Below are positions 24,350 through 32,836 of a stretch of 64,000 nt of DNA, one piece after another; within the stretch, counting starts at the first letter, position 1, and every line of letters begins with the position of its first letter. Position numbers and translations under genes: made by a program. The notes under the pieces are model-generated. The model was not told where the DNA came from. It saw only the letters and a program-made list of their open reading frames with translations, and searched no databases. The stretch comes from a bacterium. Its GTDB lineage: Bacteria > Electryoneota > Electryoneia > Electryoneales > Electryoneaceae. The stretch spans positions 1 to 64,000 of the forward strand of contig JANQEY010000305.1 of NCBI GenBank assembly GCA_028278125.1. Direction: 5' to 3'.

Positions 24350-26419
24350 TCAGATATTCATGATTTTCTGCATGTTGCTGCCGATTTCGCCTTTCTTACA
24401 GGCTTTCGTCAGCATAAAGTCAGCAGAATGTTTTGCCTGGATTTCCAACGCCTGTGCAATTGGTGCACCGCATGAATCCTGGATACAATCCATGATAGCT
24501 TTCCTGGCAGTTTCAACTGCTGGATCCGTTGAATCAGCAAGTCCCGGTACATCAGTTGGAACAGAAATCGCGTCCTTGTTGACAGTTCTTTCTGCAAGCC
24601 CGTGGTTTCCACCCGTGACAATCTGGTTGATCTTCTTAAGTGAATCTTCCATCGGTCCGGCATAATCAACCAGCCAGCCCTGGGTTTCACCCGCTTTGGC
24701 AAAACGACCGCTAAGCAGCATATTGGTCAGTTTCCCAAAGTCAGCCTCTTTTGCTTTCCTGAACGGCCAGTGACATCCCTCCATTCCGGGGACCACCGGT
24801 AGAGTTACCTCGGGCATACCGACCTGTGAGCCGTCTAGGGCAACCAGGTAATGGCAATGCATCAACAATTCAAGCATTCCACCAAGACAGCGTTTGCCGT
24901 TGATGAATCCGACTGAAACTTCAAATTCATCGTTAAAACGGCGTGCTGTTTCAGTCCAAGCTTTGGCGACACGGAATCCTTCGACCTCATCATCGAGTGC
25001 CGGGAAAAATTCGGTTGTGTCGGCACCAACAAGCTGTGTTGAAAGATGGAAGTCACCGCAGAGGATAACCTTCGAAACCTGTTCAGCCTTGAGCCAGTCA
25101 ATGGCACGGTTAAGCTCATGGACAACATCCCAGTTCAAAGATTCACGGCTGATGGTTATCACCGCAAAGTCACCGTTATGTTCTGCGTTGACATAAAGCT
25201 GCTGCCATTCCGGGGTATCCATCTTTTCGAATACTTCCGGGTACCAACTTCCGCCTGCCGCTTCCGGGTGAAGTTTATGATATGCCTCAACTCGTTTGAT
25301 TACAGAATCCGCACCAGCTTCACGGACAACGGCTACAACACCCTTGGTAAACTGGGCGCAGAGTTCGCCGATCGCGTTCATATGAGCCAGGTGCGCGCGT
25401 TTTTCATGCAGCATCAGGCTGGTCATCTGGAAGATCGGGCCGTAAATCCAGCTGAGGAATTCATCTTCATCCGGCATATCCCAGTCAACAACCGGGCGGT
25501 TACTTGAATACCAGCTCTCACCACTGTCTTTGCGACGTACGAGTCCCGGTGCCGGGGTAAATACATCACCGTATTTTTCTTCCAGGTGATGCAGGCATGA
25601 CCAGGTCAGGAAGCTTGCGCCCGGACCGATCGCGTCATGGGCACGGACAGGATTCGGACCTACATATTTCCTCACGTACTTGTCTATCTTCCAGAATGGC
25701 ATATTAGTCGCGTGGTGGTAATTCAATGCCGCCAGTGTGATACCACAGAAAAGAACGTCAAGGATAAATGACCAGTAATCCCCAACAACCACCGGGATCA
25801 ATCCCATCGACCAGACGAGTTTGGTGATATCTGACGGTTTATCTTCGACCACTTCCCAGATCTTGTTTATCTGGTGCGGAAAGGACGGGTGGAGAATACC
25901 GACACCCAGTTCCGCGCTTGGGAATCCGGAGGTGACCGAACGAATTTCTATACCGGGGAATTTTTCACGCATCAGCTCATAGTGCGACCTCTTCAGGGGT
26001 AAAATCTCCGGGATTGCCTCGAGTAAGAATTTCGGATTAAATCCGGCAAGTGCTGTTGGAATTTCAGAACCTGAATAGTTCAGCCTGATAATGTCGGACA
26101 TGATCTTATTGGCCTGCTCGGGTCCGAACGATCCCTTCAAACCGGGATACTGTTGCCCGATTCCATCGGGCGCGTCCGGGAGATCGAGCGTAACAACCGG
26201 AACACCAAATGAATTCAGGCGCGATCCCAGCTGCATCGCTTTACCCGACCCTACTATCCCGTTGCCACCGGATATAACCAGCGATCCCCTGTTATTTTTC
26301 GGACCGAAAACTTTATCTACCAGGGAAGCGGTATCAACAGGAAGGCTGCCGTTGCTGAAAATGTCATGAACGGTACCCAGTCCCATTGTATCGAGAGTTG
26401 TCTGCCTCATCGTTTTCAT
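24350..26419 (-). CDS. 3-hydroxyacyl-CoA dehydrogenase - enoyl-CoA hydratase fusion (FadN-like order)
   Basis: 689 residues. The N-terminal half is a 3-hydroxyacyl-CoA dehydrogenase: NAD turn SGGNGIVGSGKAMQLG, and GILHPSFPHQINKIWEVVED carrying the catalytic His. The C-terminal about 290 residues form a crotonase domain with both acidic residues, GGMLELLMHCHYL and GMPEVTLPVVPGMEG, and an oxyanion region LVGADTTEF. The order dehydrogenase-hydratase is the reverse of FadB/FadJ and recalls Bacillus FadN. The nucleotide turn is unusual (GGNGIVGSG rather than GAGTMG). Two-base gap to the upstream thiolase makes a beta-oxidation pair. Expected substrate: hydroxypimeloyl- or hydroxyglutaryl-type acyl-CoA from ring opening. 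Confidence 0.82.
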   Translation of the reverse strand: MKTMRQTTLDTMGLGTVHDIFSNGSLPVDTASLVDKVFGPKNNRGSLVISGGNGIVGSGKAMQLGSRLNSFGVPVVTLDLPDAPDGIGQQYPGLKGSFGPEQANKIMSDIIRLNYSGSEIPTALAGFNPKFLLEAIPEILPLKRSHYELMREKFPGIEIRSVTSGFPSAELGVGILHPSFPHQINKIWEVVEDKPSDITKLVWSMGLIPVVVGDYWSFILDVLFCGITLAALNYHHATNMPFWKIDKYVRKYVGPNPVRAHDAIGPGASFLTWSCLHHLEEKYGDVFTPAPGLVRRKDSGESWYSSNRPVVDWDMPDEDEFLSWIYGPIFQMTSLMLHEKRAHLAHMNAIGELCAQFTKGVVAVVREAGADSVIKRVEAYHKLHPEAAGGSWYPEVFEKMDTPEWQQLYVNAEHNGDFAVITISRESLNWDVVHELNRAIDWLKAEQVSKVILCGDFHLSTQLVGADTTEFFPALDDEVEGFRVAKAWTETARRFNDEFEVSVGFINGKRCLGGMLELLMHCHYLVALDGSQVGMPEVTLPVVPGMEGCHWPFRKAKEADFGKLTNMLLSGRFAKAGETQGWLVDYAGPMEDSLKKINQIVTGGNHGLAERTVNKDAISVPTDVPGLADSTDPAVETARKAIMDCIQDSCGAPIAQALEIQAKHSADFMLTKACKKGEIGSNMQKIMNI

Positions 26420-26421
26420 GA

Positions 26422-27669
26422 TTACGCACCTCCCTTGCTGTCGCTGACTTTGAAGATTGCAGCAATACCAACGTCACCAGCTACACATCCGAAGATGAGC
26501 ACATAACCTCCACCTTTGACGACTGCTTGTTCTAAAGCCTGCACTATTACACGAACAAGCGTTGGTCCCTGCGGGTGACCGTAAACCATCGGGCAACCGG
26601 TGTTGTTCATTTCACGCCAGTCATAATCCATGATCTTTGCGAAAACAGCGTCGTTTACCGCAAACGGGTTATGGTCGTAAACCGAAACCATGTCATCCAT
26701 CGTCAAACCGGTTCTCTCAAGCAGCTGTTTAACAGCAATCGCGGGAGCGTCCGGCATATATCCGGCTGTTGTGCGGTATTCATTCGAAGCTACAAACTGG
26801 ATGCTGATTTCTGGCTTCTGGCTCAATTCCTTCGCTTTTTCTTTGGAAGCCATCACCATGGTAAACATTCCGTCTGACGCGTGAGTCTGGCCACCAGCCG
26901 CGACACAGGTATCAAGCTGACGTTCACCAAGGAACTGGTCTAGTGATTTATACCTGCGGATTCCGTAATCATCATCAACAACACCGATTTTCTGACCACG
27001 GACGTCCAGTATTGTCAGCGGATAGAGGTATTTGTTCAGTTCGCCGGAATCCTTGGCATCGAAATACTGCTTGTATCGCCAGAACGACAATTCGGCAACC
27101 TCTTTCCAGTCGAGCTTATACATCCTTGCGGCTCTACCGGCACAGGCAATCATCGAGGTTTCACCAGTGGTTGGATTAAAACCGGATTGCCCTGTTGAGG
27201 GATCATATCCAAAATTATCCCAGATGTCACTGATTACCTCTGTACGCCTGTAGGTTCCCTGGTTCGGGAAGACACCTACAGAGGAATTGCTGGTCTTGTC
27301 AAATGCCAGCACACCTACAGTATTGTGTGAGCCACCCTGTACATGCGCAGCAGCCTTAACCACTACCTGCAATCCTGCGGCGCAGGCCTGCTCCAGGTGG
27401 AAACCTGGCAGCCTGTGTCCAAAGCTGTGTGAGAGGTAAGGCGATCCCCAGAATTTGTACAGCCAGGGAATTGTTGAACACGAGATCAGGTAATCAAGCT
27501 CACTAACGGGAATTTTGCGATGTGACAAGATTTTTGGCATGGATTCAGCCGCAAATCTCGCAATATCGACTTCGGCGAGAGCACTTGTGTGCCAGGCGGG
27601 AAACCAACTTCCACCCCATGCGCCATAAGGGATGTAGGCGTCGGGATAGACTGGTGAAAATTCTTTCAT
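26422..27669 (-). CDS. Thiolase partner of the fused HAD-ECH
   Basis: 415 residues. Nucleophile Cys in EQACAAGLQVV, His in YGHPQGPTLVRVIVQ, second Cys in IFGCVAGDVGIAAIF. It is divergent from the 19491 thiolase in the N-terminal loop (PYGAWGGSWFPAWHTSALAEV) and probably handles a longer, dicarboxylic 3-oxoacyl-CoA such as 3-oxopimeloyl-CoA. Its stop is 2 nt from the start of the fusion gene, reminiscent of FadAN pairs. Other anaerobic-aromatic operons also carry two thiolases. Confidence 0.88.
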   Translation of the reverse strand: MKEFSPVYPDAYIPYGAWGGSWFPAWHTSALAEVDIARFAAESMPKILSHRKIPVSELDYLISCSTIPWLYKFWGSPYLSHSFGHRLPGFHLEQACAAGLQVVVKAAAHVQGGSHNTVGVLAFDKTSNSSVGVFPNQGTYRRTEVISDIWDNFGYDPSTGQSGFNPTTGETSMIACAGRAARMYKLDWKEVAELSFWRYKQYFDAKDSGELNKYLYPLTILDVRGQKIGVVDDDYGIRRYKSLDQFLGERQLDTCVAAGGQTHASDGMFTMVMASKEKAKELSQKPEISIQFVASNEYRTTAGYMPDAPAIAVKQLLERTGLTMDDMVSVYDHNPFAVNDAVFAKIMDYDWREMNNTGCPMVYGHPQGPTLVRVIVQALEQAVVKGGGYVLIFGCVAGDVGIAAIFKVSDSKGGA

Positions 27670-27784
27670 TTTTGTTTCCTTTACTGGTACTTGCGCCAGT
27701 TCTGACGTTTTCAGTTATCTAAATTTTTTCGAATCTCCTTGATACTTATTTCTAATTGTTAAAAATGATTTGATTTATATGGAA

Positions 27785-28276
27785 TTATTCAGATACAAGG
27801 CGTTGCCGGACATAATTCGACAATCCGCCCATGTTGATTATTTCCTGTATACCTTCCGGGAATGGAGATGCTTTCCATTCGCCTCCCTTCGACAGGTTTT
27901 TTATCGTTCCTGTCGAAAGATCTATTTCCACGTCGTCACCTTCCTCTATTCCCTGGGCCGCTTCGGGGCATTCAAGGATGGGAAGGCCGATATTGATGGA
28001 ATTGCGATAAAAAATGCGGGCAAAGGACTGCGCGATCACACACGCTATCCCGGCTCCCTTGATTGCTATCGGTGCGTTCTCGCGTGAAGAACCACACCCA
28101 AAATTTCGTCCAGCCACGAGGATATCACCCTCTTTTACCCGCTGGACAAAGGTTGCGTCCAGGTCTTCGAGTGCATGAGGGGCAAGTTCTTCAACTGTAA
28201 ATCCTGTGCAGTATCGTGCCGGGATGATTACGTCTGTATCTACATTGTCGCCATATTTAAAAGCAGTGCCACGCAT
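27785..28276 (-). CDS. LeuD-like hydro-lyase small subunit (swivel domain)
   Basis: 163 residues from the ATG at 28276 ([15 protein letters not shown]); the frame is open to 28306 but that overlaps marR. Aconitase-superfamily swivel domain: [45 protein letters not shown]. Pairs with the LeuC-like subunit to isomerise a 3-hydroxy acid through a dehydration-hydration cycle. The specificity loop reads YCTG, not YLRT (homoaconitase) or YLVY/YLVM (isopropylmalate isomerase), so the substrate cannot be assigned from known signatures. Separated from the LeuC-like gene by marR, an unusual arrangement. Confidence 0.85.
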   Translation of the reverse strand: MRGTAFKYGDNVDTDVIIPARYCTGFTVEELAPHALEDLDATFVQRVKEGDILVAGRNFGCGSSRENAPIAIKGAGIACVIAQSFARIFYRNSINIGLPILECPEAAQGIEEGDDVEIDLSTGTIKNLSKGGEWKASPFPEGIQEIINMGGLSNYVRQRLVSE

Positions 28277-28286
28277 TGTTTCTCCA

Positions 28287-28745
28287 CTAACTGTTGTTGT
28301 TACCAACGTTGGTTTTTATATGGTCAAGTGTCGTAAGCAGGTTTTTAACTTCTGTCTTCTTTAAACCCTTTACGGCGATTGAATTAATGTCAGAGGAAAT
28401 TTTTTCAAGCTTTGGAAGTAACCTTTTCCCTTTGGCGGTAAGTTTTACGATGTGAGCGCGACGGTCTTCTGGGTCACGTTTACGAGCCATTAAACCATCA
28501 TTTTCCAGCTTGTCTATCTGGCGAGTTACTGTTGCATTATCCAGGGAAATCAGCTTGCTCAAGTCACTCTGGGTTGCCTGTTCGCATTCGTACAAACCCT
28601 GGAGTACAAGCCACTGGGTAGGTGAAATGTTGTATTCTTTCAGTGCATCTTCGAGGGCAATTCGCATCCAGCGGGCAGTAACATTTATTATAAAACCAAG
28701 GTTTCCGTTCAACTTATTATTTTTCTGACCAGGTTTTTTATTCAC
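28287..28745 (-). CDS. MarR-family transcriptional regulator
   Basis: 152 residues. Winged-helix MarR protein: [27 protein letters not shown], the recognition helix [18 protein letters not shown], and the wing [19 protein letters not shown]. MarR proteins often bind aromatic carboxylates or CoA thioesters (BadR and CouR bind aryl-CoA compounds). It lies inside the operon between LeuC- and LeuD-like genes, so it is likely to autoregulate and be the local regulator. A candidate operator is the inverted repeat at 31240-31263 in the divergent promoter. Confidence 0.88.
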   Translation of the reverse strand: MNKKPGQKNNKLNGNLGFIINVTARWMRIALEDALKEYNISPTQWLVLQGLYECEQATQSDLSKLISLDNATVTRQIDKLENDGLMARKRDPEDRRAHIVKLTAKGKRLLPKLEKISSDINSIAVKGLKKTEVKNLLTTLDHIKTNVGNNNS

Positions 28746-28762
28746 AACAATACCTGTCTCTG

Positions 28763-30013
28763 TTAAGGTTCAACAATTTTACCGGCAATCGCCGATGCCG
28801 CGGCTACAGCCGGGCCGCTTAAATAGACTTTACTCGTTGGATGTCCGTTACGACCTACAAAATTCCTGTTTGTTGTGTATAGTCCGATTTCGTTTTCACC
28901 AAGCACACCCATGTGACCACCGATACAGGGACCACAGGTCGGTGGAGTTATAACAGCACCGGCATCAGTAAATACCTGCGCCAGGTCAGTTTTAAGAAGT
29001 GATGAATAAACTCCGGGACTTGAAGGAATTATCAACAGTCGGACATTTGGATGCAGCTTTTTACCTCTTAGAATATCGCCGGCAACCTGGAAGTCCTCGA
29101 AACGTCCATTTGTGCAGGAACCGATAACCACCTGGTCAATATCTGTCCCGGCTACTTCAGCTGCGAGAACAGCATTTGAAGGAAGAAACGGTTTGGCTAC
29201 CTGTGGCTTCAGGGAAGTAACATCAATATCAAGCACCGATTCATAGTTTGCATCATCATCAGCATCAAGAACAGATGCATCATCTACACCCACCTCGTCC
29301 ATAAAAGCAAGGGTTGTATTGTCAGCGGCCATAATACCTGATTTGGCACCTGCTTCGATCGCCATGTTGGCAATGGTAAACCGACCATCCATCGACATGT
29401 TATTGATCACAGAACCATGAAACTCGATTACCTTGTATAGAGCACCTTCGACTCCGAGGATGCTGAGGATATGGAGGATAATGTCCTTGGCACCGACATT
29501 CGGTGCGAGATTACCTTCAACGTTAATCCTGATTGTAGCCGGTACACGGAACCACAACTCACCCAGCGCCCAGGCCGCGGCCATGTCAGTACTACCAATC
29601 CCGGTAGAGACTGCGCCAACCGCACCGTAAGTGCAGGTGTGGCTGTCCGCTCCCACAACGAGGTCGCCAGGTTTTACATGCCCCTTCTCCGGAAGGATAG
29701 TGTGGCAGATCCCGGAACGACCTACTTCATAGTAGTTTTTAATATCCTGTTCACGGGCAAAATTTTTCATGTTCTGGCATAGCTGGGCTGCCTTGATGTC
29801 CTTCGCCGGAACAAAATGGTCGTTGACCAGCACCAGTTTATCCGGATCGGCGACCTTGCTGGCGCCCATCCCCTCGAATACCTTGATCGAGAGCGAACAC
29901 GTAACGTCTGTTCCTAAAATCCTGTCAACTTTTGCAAAGAGTAAATCACCGGCTTTGACACCGCCATTGCCGGACTTACTCGCGAAAATCTTTTCTGCTA
30001 TCGTCTGTCCCAT
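28763..30013 (-). CDS. LeuC-like hydro-lyase large subunit ([4Fe-4S])
   Basis: 416 residues, the length of archaeal/thermophile-type LeuC (shorter than E. coli LeuC). Fe-S ligands are in IGSCTNGRFEDF and PTCGPCIGGHMG; ADSHTCTYGAVGAVSTGIGST is the other family signature. With the LeuD-like partner it would act on isopropylmalate, homocitrate or citrate-type substrates. Large-subunit sequence cannot tell these apart; the two-subunit aconitase/homoaconitase form is common in anaerobes that lack classical aconitase. Follows the LeuB-like gene by 50 nt. Confidence 0.88.
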   Translation of the reverse strand: MGQTIAEKIFASKSGNGGVKAGDLLFAKVDRILGTDVTCSLSIKVFEGMGASKVADPDKLVLVNDHFVPAKDIKAAQLCQNMKNFAREQDIKNYYEVGRSGICHTILPEKGHVKPGDLVVGADSHTCTYGAVGAVSTGIGSTDMAAAWALGELWFRVPATIRINVEGNLAPNVGAKDIILHILSILGVEGALYKVIEFHGSVINNMSMDGRFTIANMAIEAGAKSGIMAADNTTLAFMDEVGVDDASVLDADDDANYESVLDIDVTSLKPQVAKPFLPSNAVLAAEVAGTDIDQVVIGSCTNGRFEDFQVAGDILRGKKLHPNVRLLIIPSSPGVYSSLLKTDLAQVFTDAGAVITPPTCGPCIGGHMGVLGENEIGLYTTNRNFVGRNGHPTSKVYLSGPAVAAASAIAGKIVEP

Positions 30014-30063
30014 GAATACCGTTTCTTGTTTTATGGGGAAATTCCCCGTAAATCTTCTTGTCT

Positions 30064-31137
30064 CTAAGCTGTAACAGCTTTTCCGACCATCTCTTCCAGG
30101 TAATTGCAGATCGCGTCACCCGTGCCGGATGTCCCCAGGTTGCCACCGAGGTCTACTGTTACATTTCTGTCTACGAGTGCCTTCTTAATTGCGTTCTCGA
30201 TATTCTGCTCCCATTCAGGATAACCGAGTTCGGTCAGCATAATCCCGGCTGTGGCAATCGCCGCTAAGGGATTCGCATGGTCTTTCCCAGCGTACTTGGG
30301 GGCTGAACCGTGAACGGGTTCAAACAGCGATGTTTTTCCCGGATTCAGATTGCCTGAACCTGCAAGCCCCATTCCTCCCTGTATTTGTGCGCCAAGGTCT
30401 GTGGCGATATCGCCGAACATGTTGCAGAGAACGACTACGTCGAACTGTTCTGGTCGTTTTACCATCTGCATCACCAGGGCATCGATATAAAAATGGTTGG
30501 TTTCGATCCCTGGATAATCAGCCGCCACCTCTTCGAACACTCGATCCCACAGGTCACCCTCAAAACGCATGGCGTTTGACTTGTTTGACATGGTGACACT
30601 GGGACGGTTATGTTTTTTCGCGTAATCAAAGGCGTAACGGATAATCCGTTCTACACCTTTATATGTATTCACGGCTGTCTGAACGGCTACCTCGTCCTTT
30701 GTTCCCTTTTTCAGGTGCCCACCAACCCCGGCATACATCTCTTCCGTATTCTCCCGGAGAACGACAAAATTAATGTCGTCACAGGTTTTATCCTTCAGGG
30801 GACAAAGTCTTTCGCTGAGGAGCTTTACCGGGCGGAAATTGACAAATAGGTCGAGTTTGAAACGCAGGCCCAGGAGAATATCAGCGGCATGTTTCATGTC
30901 CGGGACACGAGGGTCTCCCACAGCTCCAAGGTATATCGCGTCGTAATTGTCGCGGAAATTTTCAACCTCTTCGTCAGGAAGAGTTATCCCTGTTTCCAGG
31001 TATTTATCCGCCCCGTAATCGAATTCTGTCCACTCAAGAGGAACACCGAATCCACGTATAAGCCCTAAAACTTTCAGTACTTCGTTGGTAACATCGACAC
31101 CGATACCGTCGCCGGGAATCACTGCAATCTTTGGCAT
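30064..31137 (-). CDS. LeuB-type isocitrate/homoisocitrate/isopropylmalate dehydrogenase
   Basis: 357 residues from the ATG at 31137 (MPKIAVIPGDGIG); the frame opens at 31152. Decarboxylating beta-hydroxyacid dehydrogenase: substrate loop HAADILLGLRFKLDLFVNFRPVK, VLRENTEEMYAG, MSNKSNAM, the Asp helix NMFGDIATDLGA and cofactor loop HGSAPKYAGKDHANP. The Lys-Tyr pair of PKYAGKD occupies the place where NADP-linked isocitrate dehydrogenases have Lys-Tyr and NAD-linked ones Asp-Ile, hinting at NADP use; other determinants were not checked. First gene of the long minus-strand train, with a good promoter just upstream. Confidence 0.82.
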   Translation of the reverse strand: MPKIAVIPGDGIGVDVTNEVLKVLGLIRGFGVPLEWTEFDYGADKYLETGITLPDEEVENFRDNYDAIYLGAVGDPRVPDMKHAADILLGLRFKLDLFVNFRPVKLLSERLCPLKDKTCDDINFVVLRENTEEMYAGVGGHLKKGTKDEVAVQTAVNTYKGVERIIRYAFDYAKKHNRPSVTMSNKSNAMRFEGDLWDRVFEEVAADYPGIETNHFYIDALVMQMVKRPEQFDVVVLCNMFGDIATDLGAQIQGGMGLAGSGNLNPGKTSLFEPVHGSAPKYAGKDHANPLAAIATAGIMLTELGYPEWEQNIENAIKKALVDRNVTVDLGGNLGTSGTGDAICNYLEEMVGKAVTA

Positions 31138-31207
31138 CCCACCCCTCATCAAATCAAGTTGTATGGAAAATTTTGTGTCTCTTCTCTGGAGAATTCAGAA
31201 CTTTCTT

Positions 31208-31237
31208 AGGTTACTCCAGGAGAAAAGTGTTTGTCAA
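31208..31237 (-). promoter_or_regulatory. Candidate sigma-70-type promoter of the benzoyl-CoA operon
   Basis: On the minus strand, TTGACA (31237-31232), 18-nt spacer, TAACCT (31213-31208). Perfect -35 hexamer and a 4-of-6 -10. It would start transcription about 65 nt upstream of the LeuB-like start codon. Confidence 0.55.
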
Positions 31238-31239
31238 GA

Positions 31240-31263
31240 AAATAATTTAATTCGCAATTATTT
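31240..31263. promoter_or_regulatory. Inverted repeat between the divergent promoters, possible MarR operator
   Basis: AAATAATT (31240-31247) and AATTATTT (31256-31263) are perfect inverted arms around 8 nt. It abuts the -35 of both the minus-strand and plus-strand candidate promoters, so one bound dimer could block both. MarR operators are typically AT-rich dyads of this size. Confidence 0.42.
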
Positions 31264-31264
31264 C

Positions 31265-31293
31265 TTGTGCAAACGTCTCTGAGAGGTGATATT
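31265..31293 (+). promoter_or_regulatory. Candidate promoter of the XDH-like operon
   Basis: TTGTGC (31265-31270), 17-nt spacer, GATATT (31288-31293) on the plus strand, about 80 nt upstream of the first XDH-like gene. Only a partial match to consensus; consistent with a regulated promoter. Confidence 0.4.
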
Positions 31294-31373
31294 CTCTATG
31301 TAAGTAATGACGCTGAAGGTAGCATCGTTGGAAAGTATTAACTTAAGTTCAGGCAACTACAAAAAGGTGTGTT

Positions 31374-32372
31374 ATGACGCTACCAAAATTCCAGGTGCTG
31401 GTGCCTGGGACGGTTGAAGAGGCAGTAAAAATGCTGGCCATGGACGAGGGGTGTGCTCGACGAGTTATTGCCGGCGGAACAGATCTCCTCGTCGATATCA
31501 AAACGCCTGTTTACCAGCAGAAACTATACGGTGTCGTTTCAACCGGACAGGCAAAGGATGGTTCGTTTTTATCCACTCATGATAAATCCAGGTGGGAATC
31601 CGACGATTTTGTGAATGACTTTGACAACGTTGGTGACCTGGTATCAATTCATAAACTGGACGACCTGAAACAGGTGAAGATCACTGATGAGGAGAGTTTA
31701 TCGGTCGGTACCCTGGTTACAGCACGTGAATTACAACGAAACAGTGATATCCGCAACAAATGGACTGCCCTCGCTGAAGGAGCTGACGCACTGGGAAGCC
31801 CGCTTGTACGCGCGAGGGGAACACTTGGAGGGAATATCTGTAACGCCCGTCCCGCTGCCGATATGCTTGTGCCTTCAGTTGCTTTAGGAGCGGTTCTAAA
31901 ACTGCAAAGTGTCAATGGAACTCGGGAGGTGCCCATAGAATCTTTCTGCACAGCGCCAGGCCATACCGTTCGAGAGAACAATGAAATGCTCTGTTTAATC
32001 GATTACCCGGCACTAAATGAATATTCAGGCAGTGCCTATTACAAACTGGCCCAGAGAAAAGCGCTGGATATTTCTGTAGTAGGCGTCGCGGCACTGATAG
32101 AACTGGATGGAAAAGATGGTGTCGTTAAAAATGTCCGGGTATCAATGGGCGCTGTTGGACCAACACCGATTCTGGCAAAAAGTGTCGGGGATATTTTAGC
32201 AGGAAAAACCATAACATCGGAATTACTGAATAAAGCTGCTAAAGCTTGCGCAAATGACGCAACTCCAATTGATGATCACCGTGGATCAGCGGAATACAGG
32301 AATGAAATGGTTGAGGCTCTCGCTTTTCGGGTATTAAAAACTGCTTACGACAGGGCGGGAGGTGAACTGTGA
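31374..32372 (+). CDS. Xanthine-dehydrogenase-family FAD subunit
   Basis: 332 residues. FAD-binding subunit (CoxM/XdhB type) of a molybdenum hydroxylase: IAGGTDLLVDIK for the pyrophosphate and RGTLGGNICNARPAADM for the isoalloxazine region. The [4Fe-4S]-binding Cys insertion that marks 4-hydroxybenzoyl-CoA reductase medium subunits after GGN(I/L)C is missing. Instead there is about 32 extra residues without Cys (STGQAKDGSFLSTHDKSRW... near residues 55-90), ahead of LVSIHKLDDL. First gene of the FAD, 2Fe-2S, Mo trio; it overlaps the next by 4 nt. Confidence 0.88.
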   Translation: MTLPKFQVLVPGTVEEAVKMLAMDEGCARRVIAGGTDLLVDIKTPVYQQKLYGVVSTGQAKDGSFLSTHDKSRWESDDFVNDFDNVGDLVSIHKLDDLKQVKITDEESLSVGTLVTARELQRNSDIRNKWTALAEGADALGSPLVRARGTLGGNICNARPAADMLVPSVALGAVLKLQSVNGTREVPIESFCTAPGHTVRENNEMLCLIDYPALNEYSGSAYYKLAQRKALDISVVGVAALIELDGKDGVVKNVRVSMGAVGPTPILAKSVGDILAGKTITSELLNKAAKACANDATPIDDHRGSAEYRNEMVEALAFRVLKTAYDRAGGEL

Positions 32373-32836
32373 AAACGATTGTCGCCCTGACTGTCAACGA
32401 TGTCAAGCATGAAGTTGCCGTAGAACCTAACCGTACCCTGCTTGAATTACTCCGTGACGATCTTGGCTTGACCGGGACAAAAAAGGGATGCGGGATTGGG
32501 GATTGCGGCGGTTGTACGGTGCTTGTTGATGAAATTCCTACTTTCAGCTGCCTGATGCTGGCGGTGCAGGCTGACGGATGCAATGTCGAAACAGTTGAAG
32601 GACTGGCTGAAAACGGTAAACTGACTGATCTACAACAGGCGTTTGTCGACCATGGCGCTATCCAGTGCGGGTATTGCACCCCGGGAATGCTGATGACCTC
32701 AACACAATTGTTACGTGAAAATCCTTCCCCGGATGAGGACGAGATACGGATGTCCATCTCCGGGAATCTCTGCAGGTGTACTGGTTATCAGAAAATTGTT
32801 GAAGCGATCCAGGCGGTTGCGGGGAGGGAATCATGA
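32369..32836 (+). CDS. Xanthine-dehydrogenase-family 2x[2Fe-2S] subunit
   Basis: 155 residues. Plant-type cluster motif GCGIGDCGGCTVLVD with the later Cys in TFSC, and the second cluster motif QCGYCTPGMLM followed by GNLCRCTGYQ, the complete CoxS-type set. It passes electrons from the Mo site to FAD. Overlaps both neighbours by 4 nt (GTGA and ATGA), ensuring equal synthesis. Confidence 0.95.
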   Translation: MKTIVALTVNDVKHEVAVEPNRTLLELLRDDLGLTGTKKGCGIGDCGGCTVLVDEIPTFSCLMLAVQADGCNVETVEGLAENGKLTDLQQAFVDHGAIQCGYCTPGMLMTSTQLLRENPSPDEDEIRMSISGNLCRCTGYQKIVEAIQAVAGRES

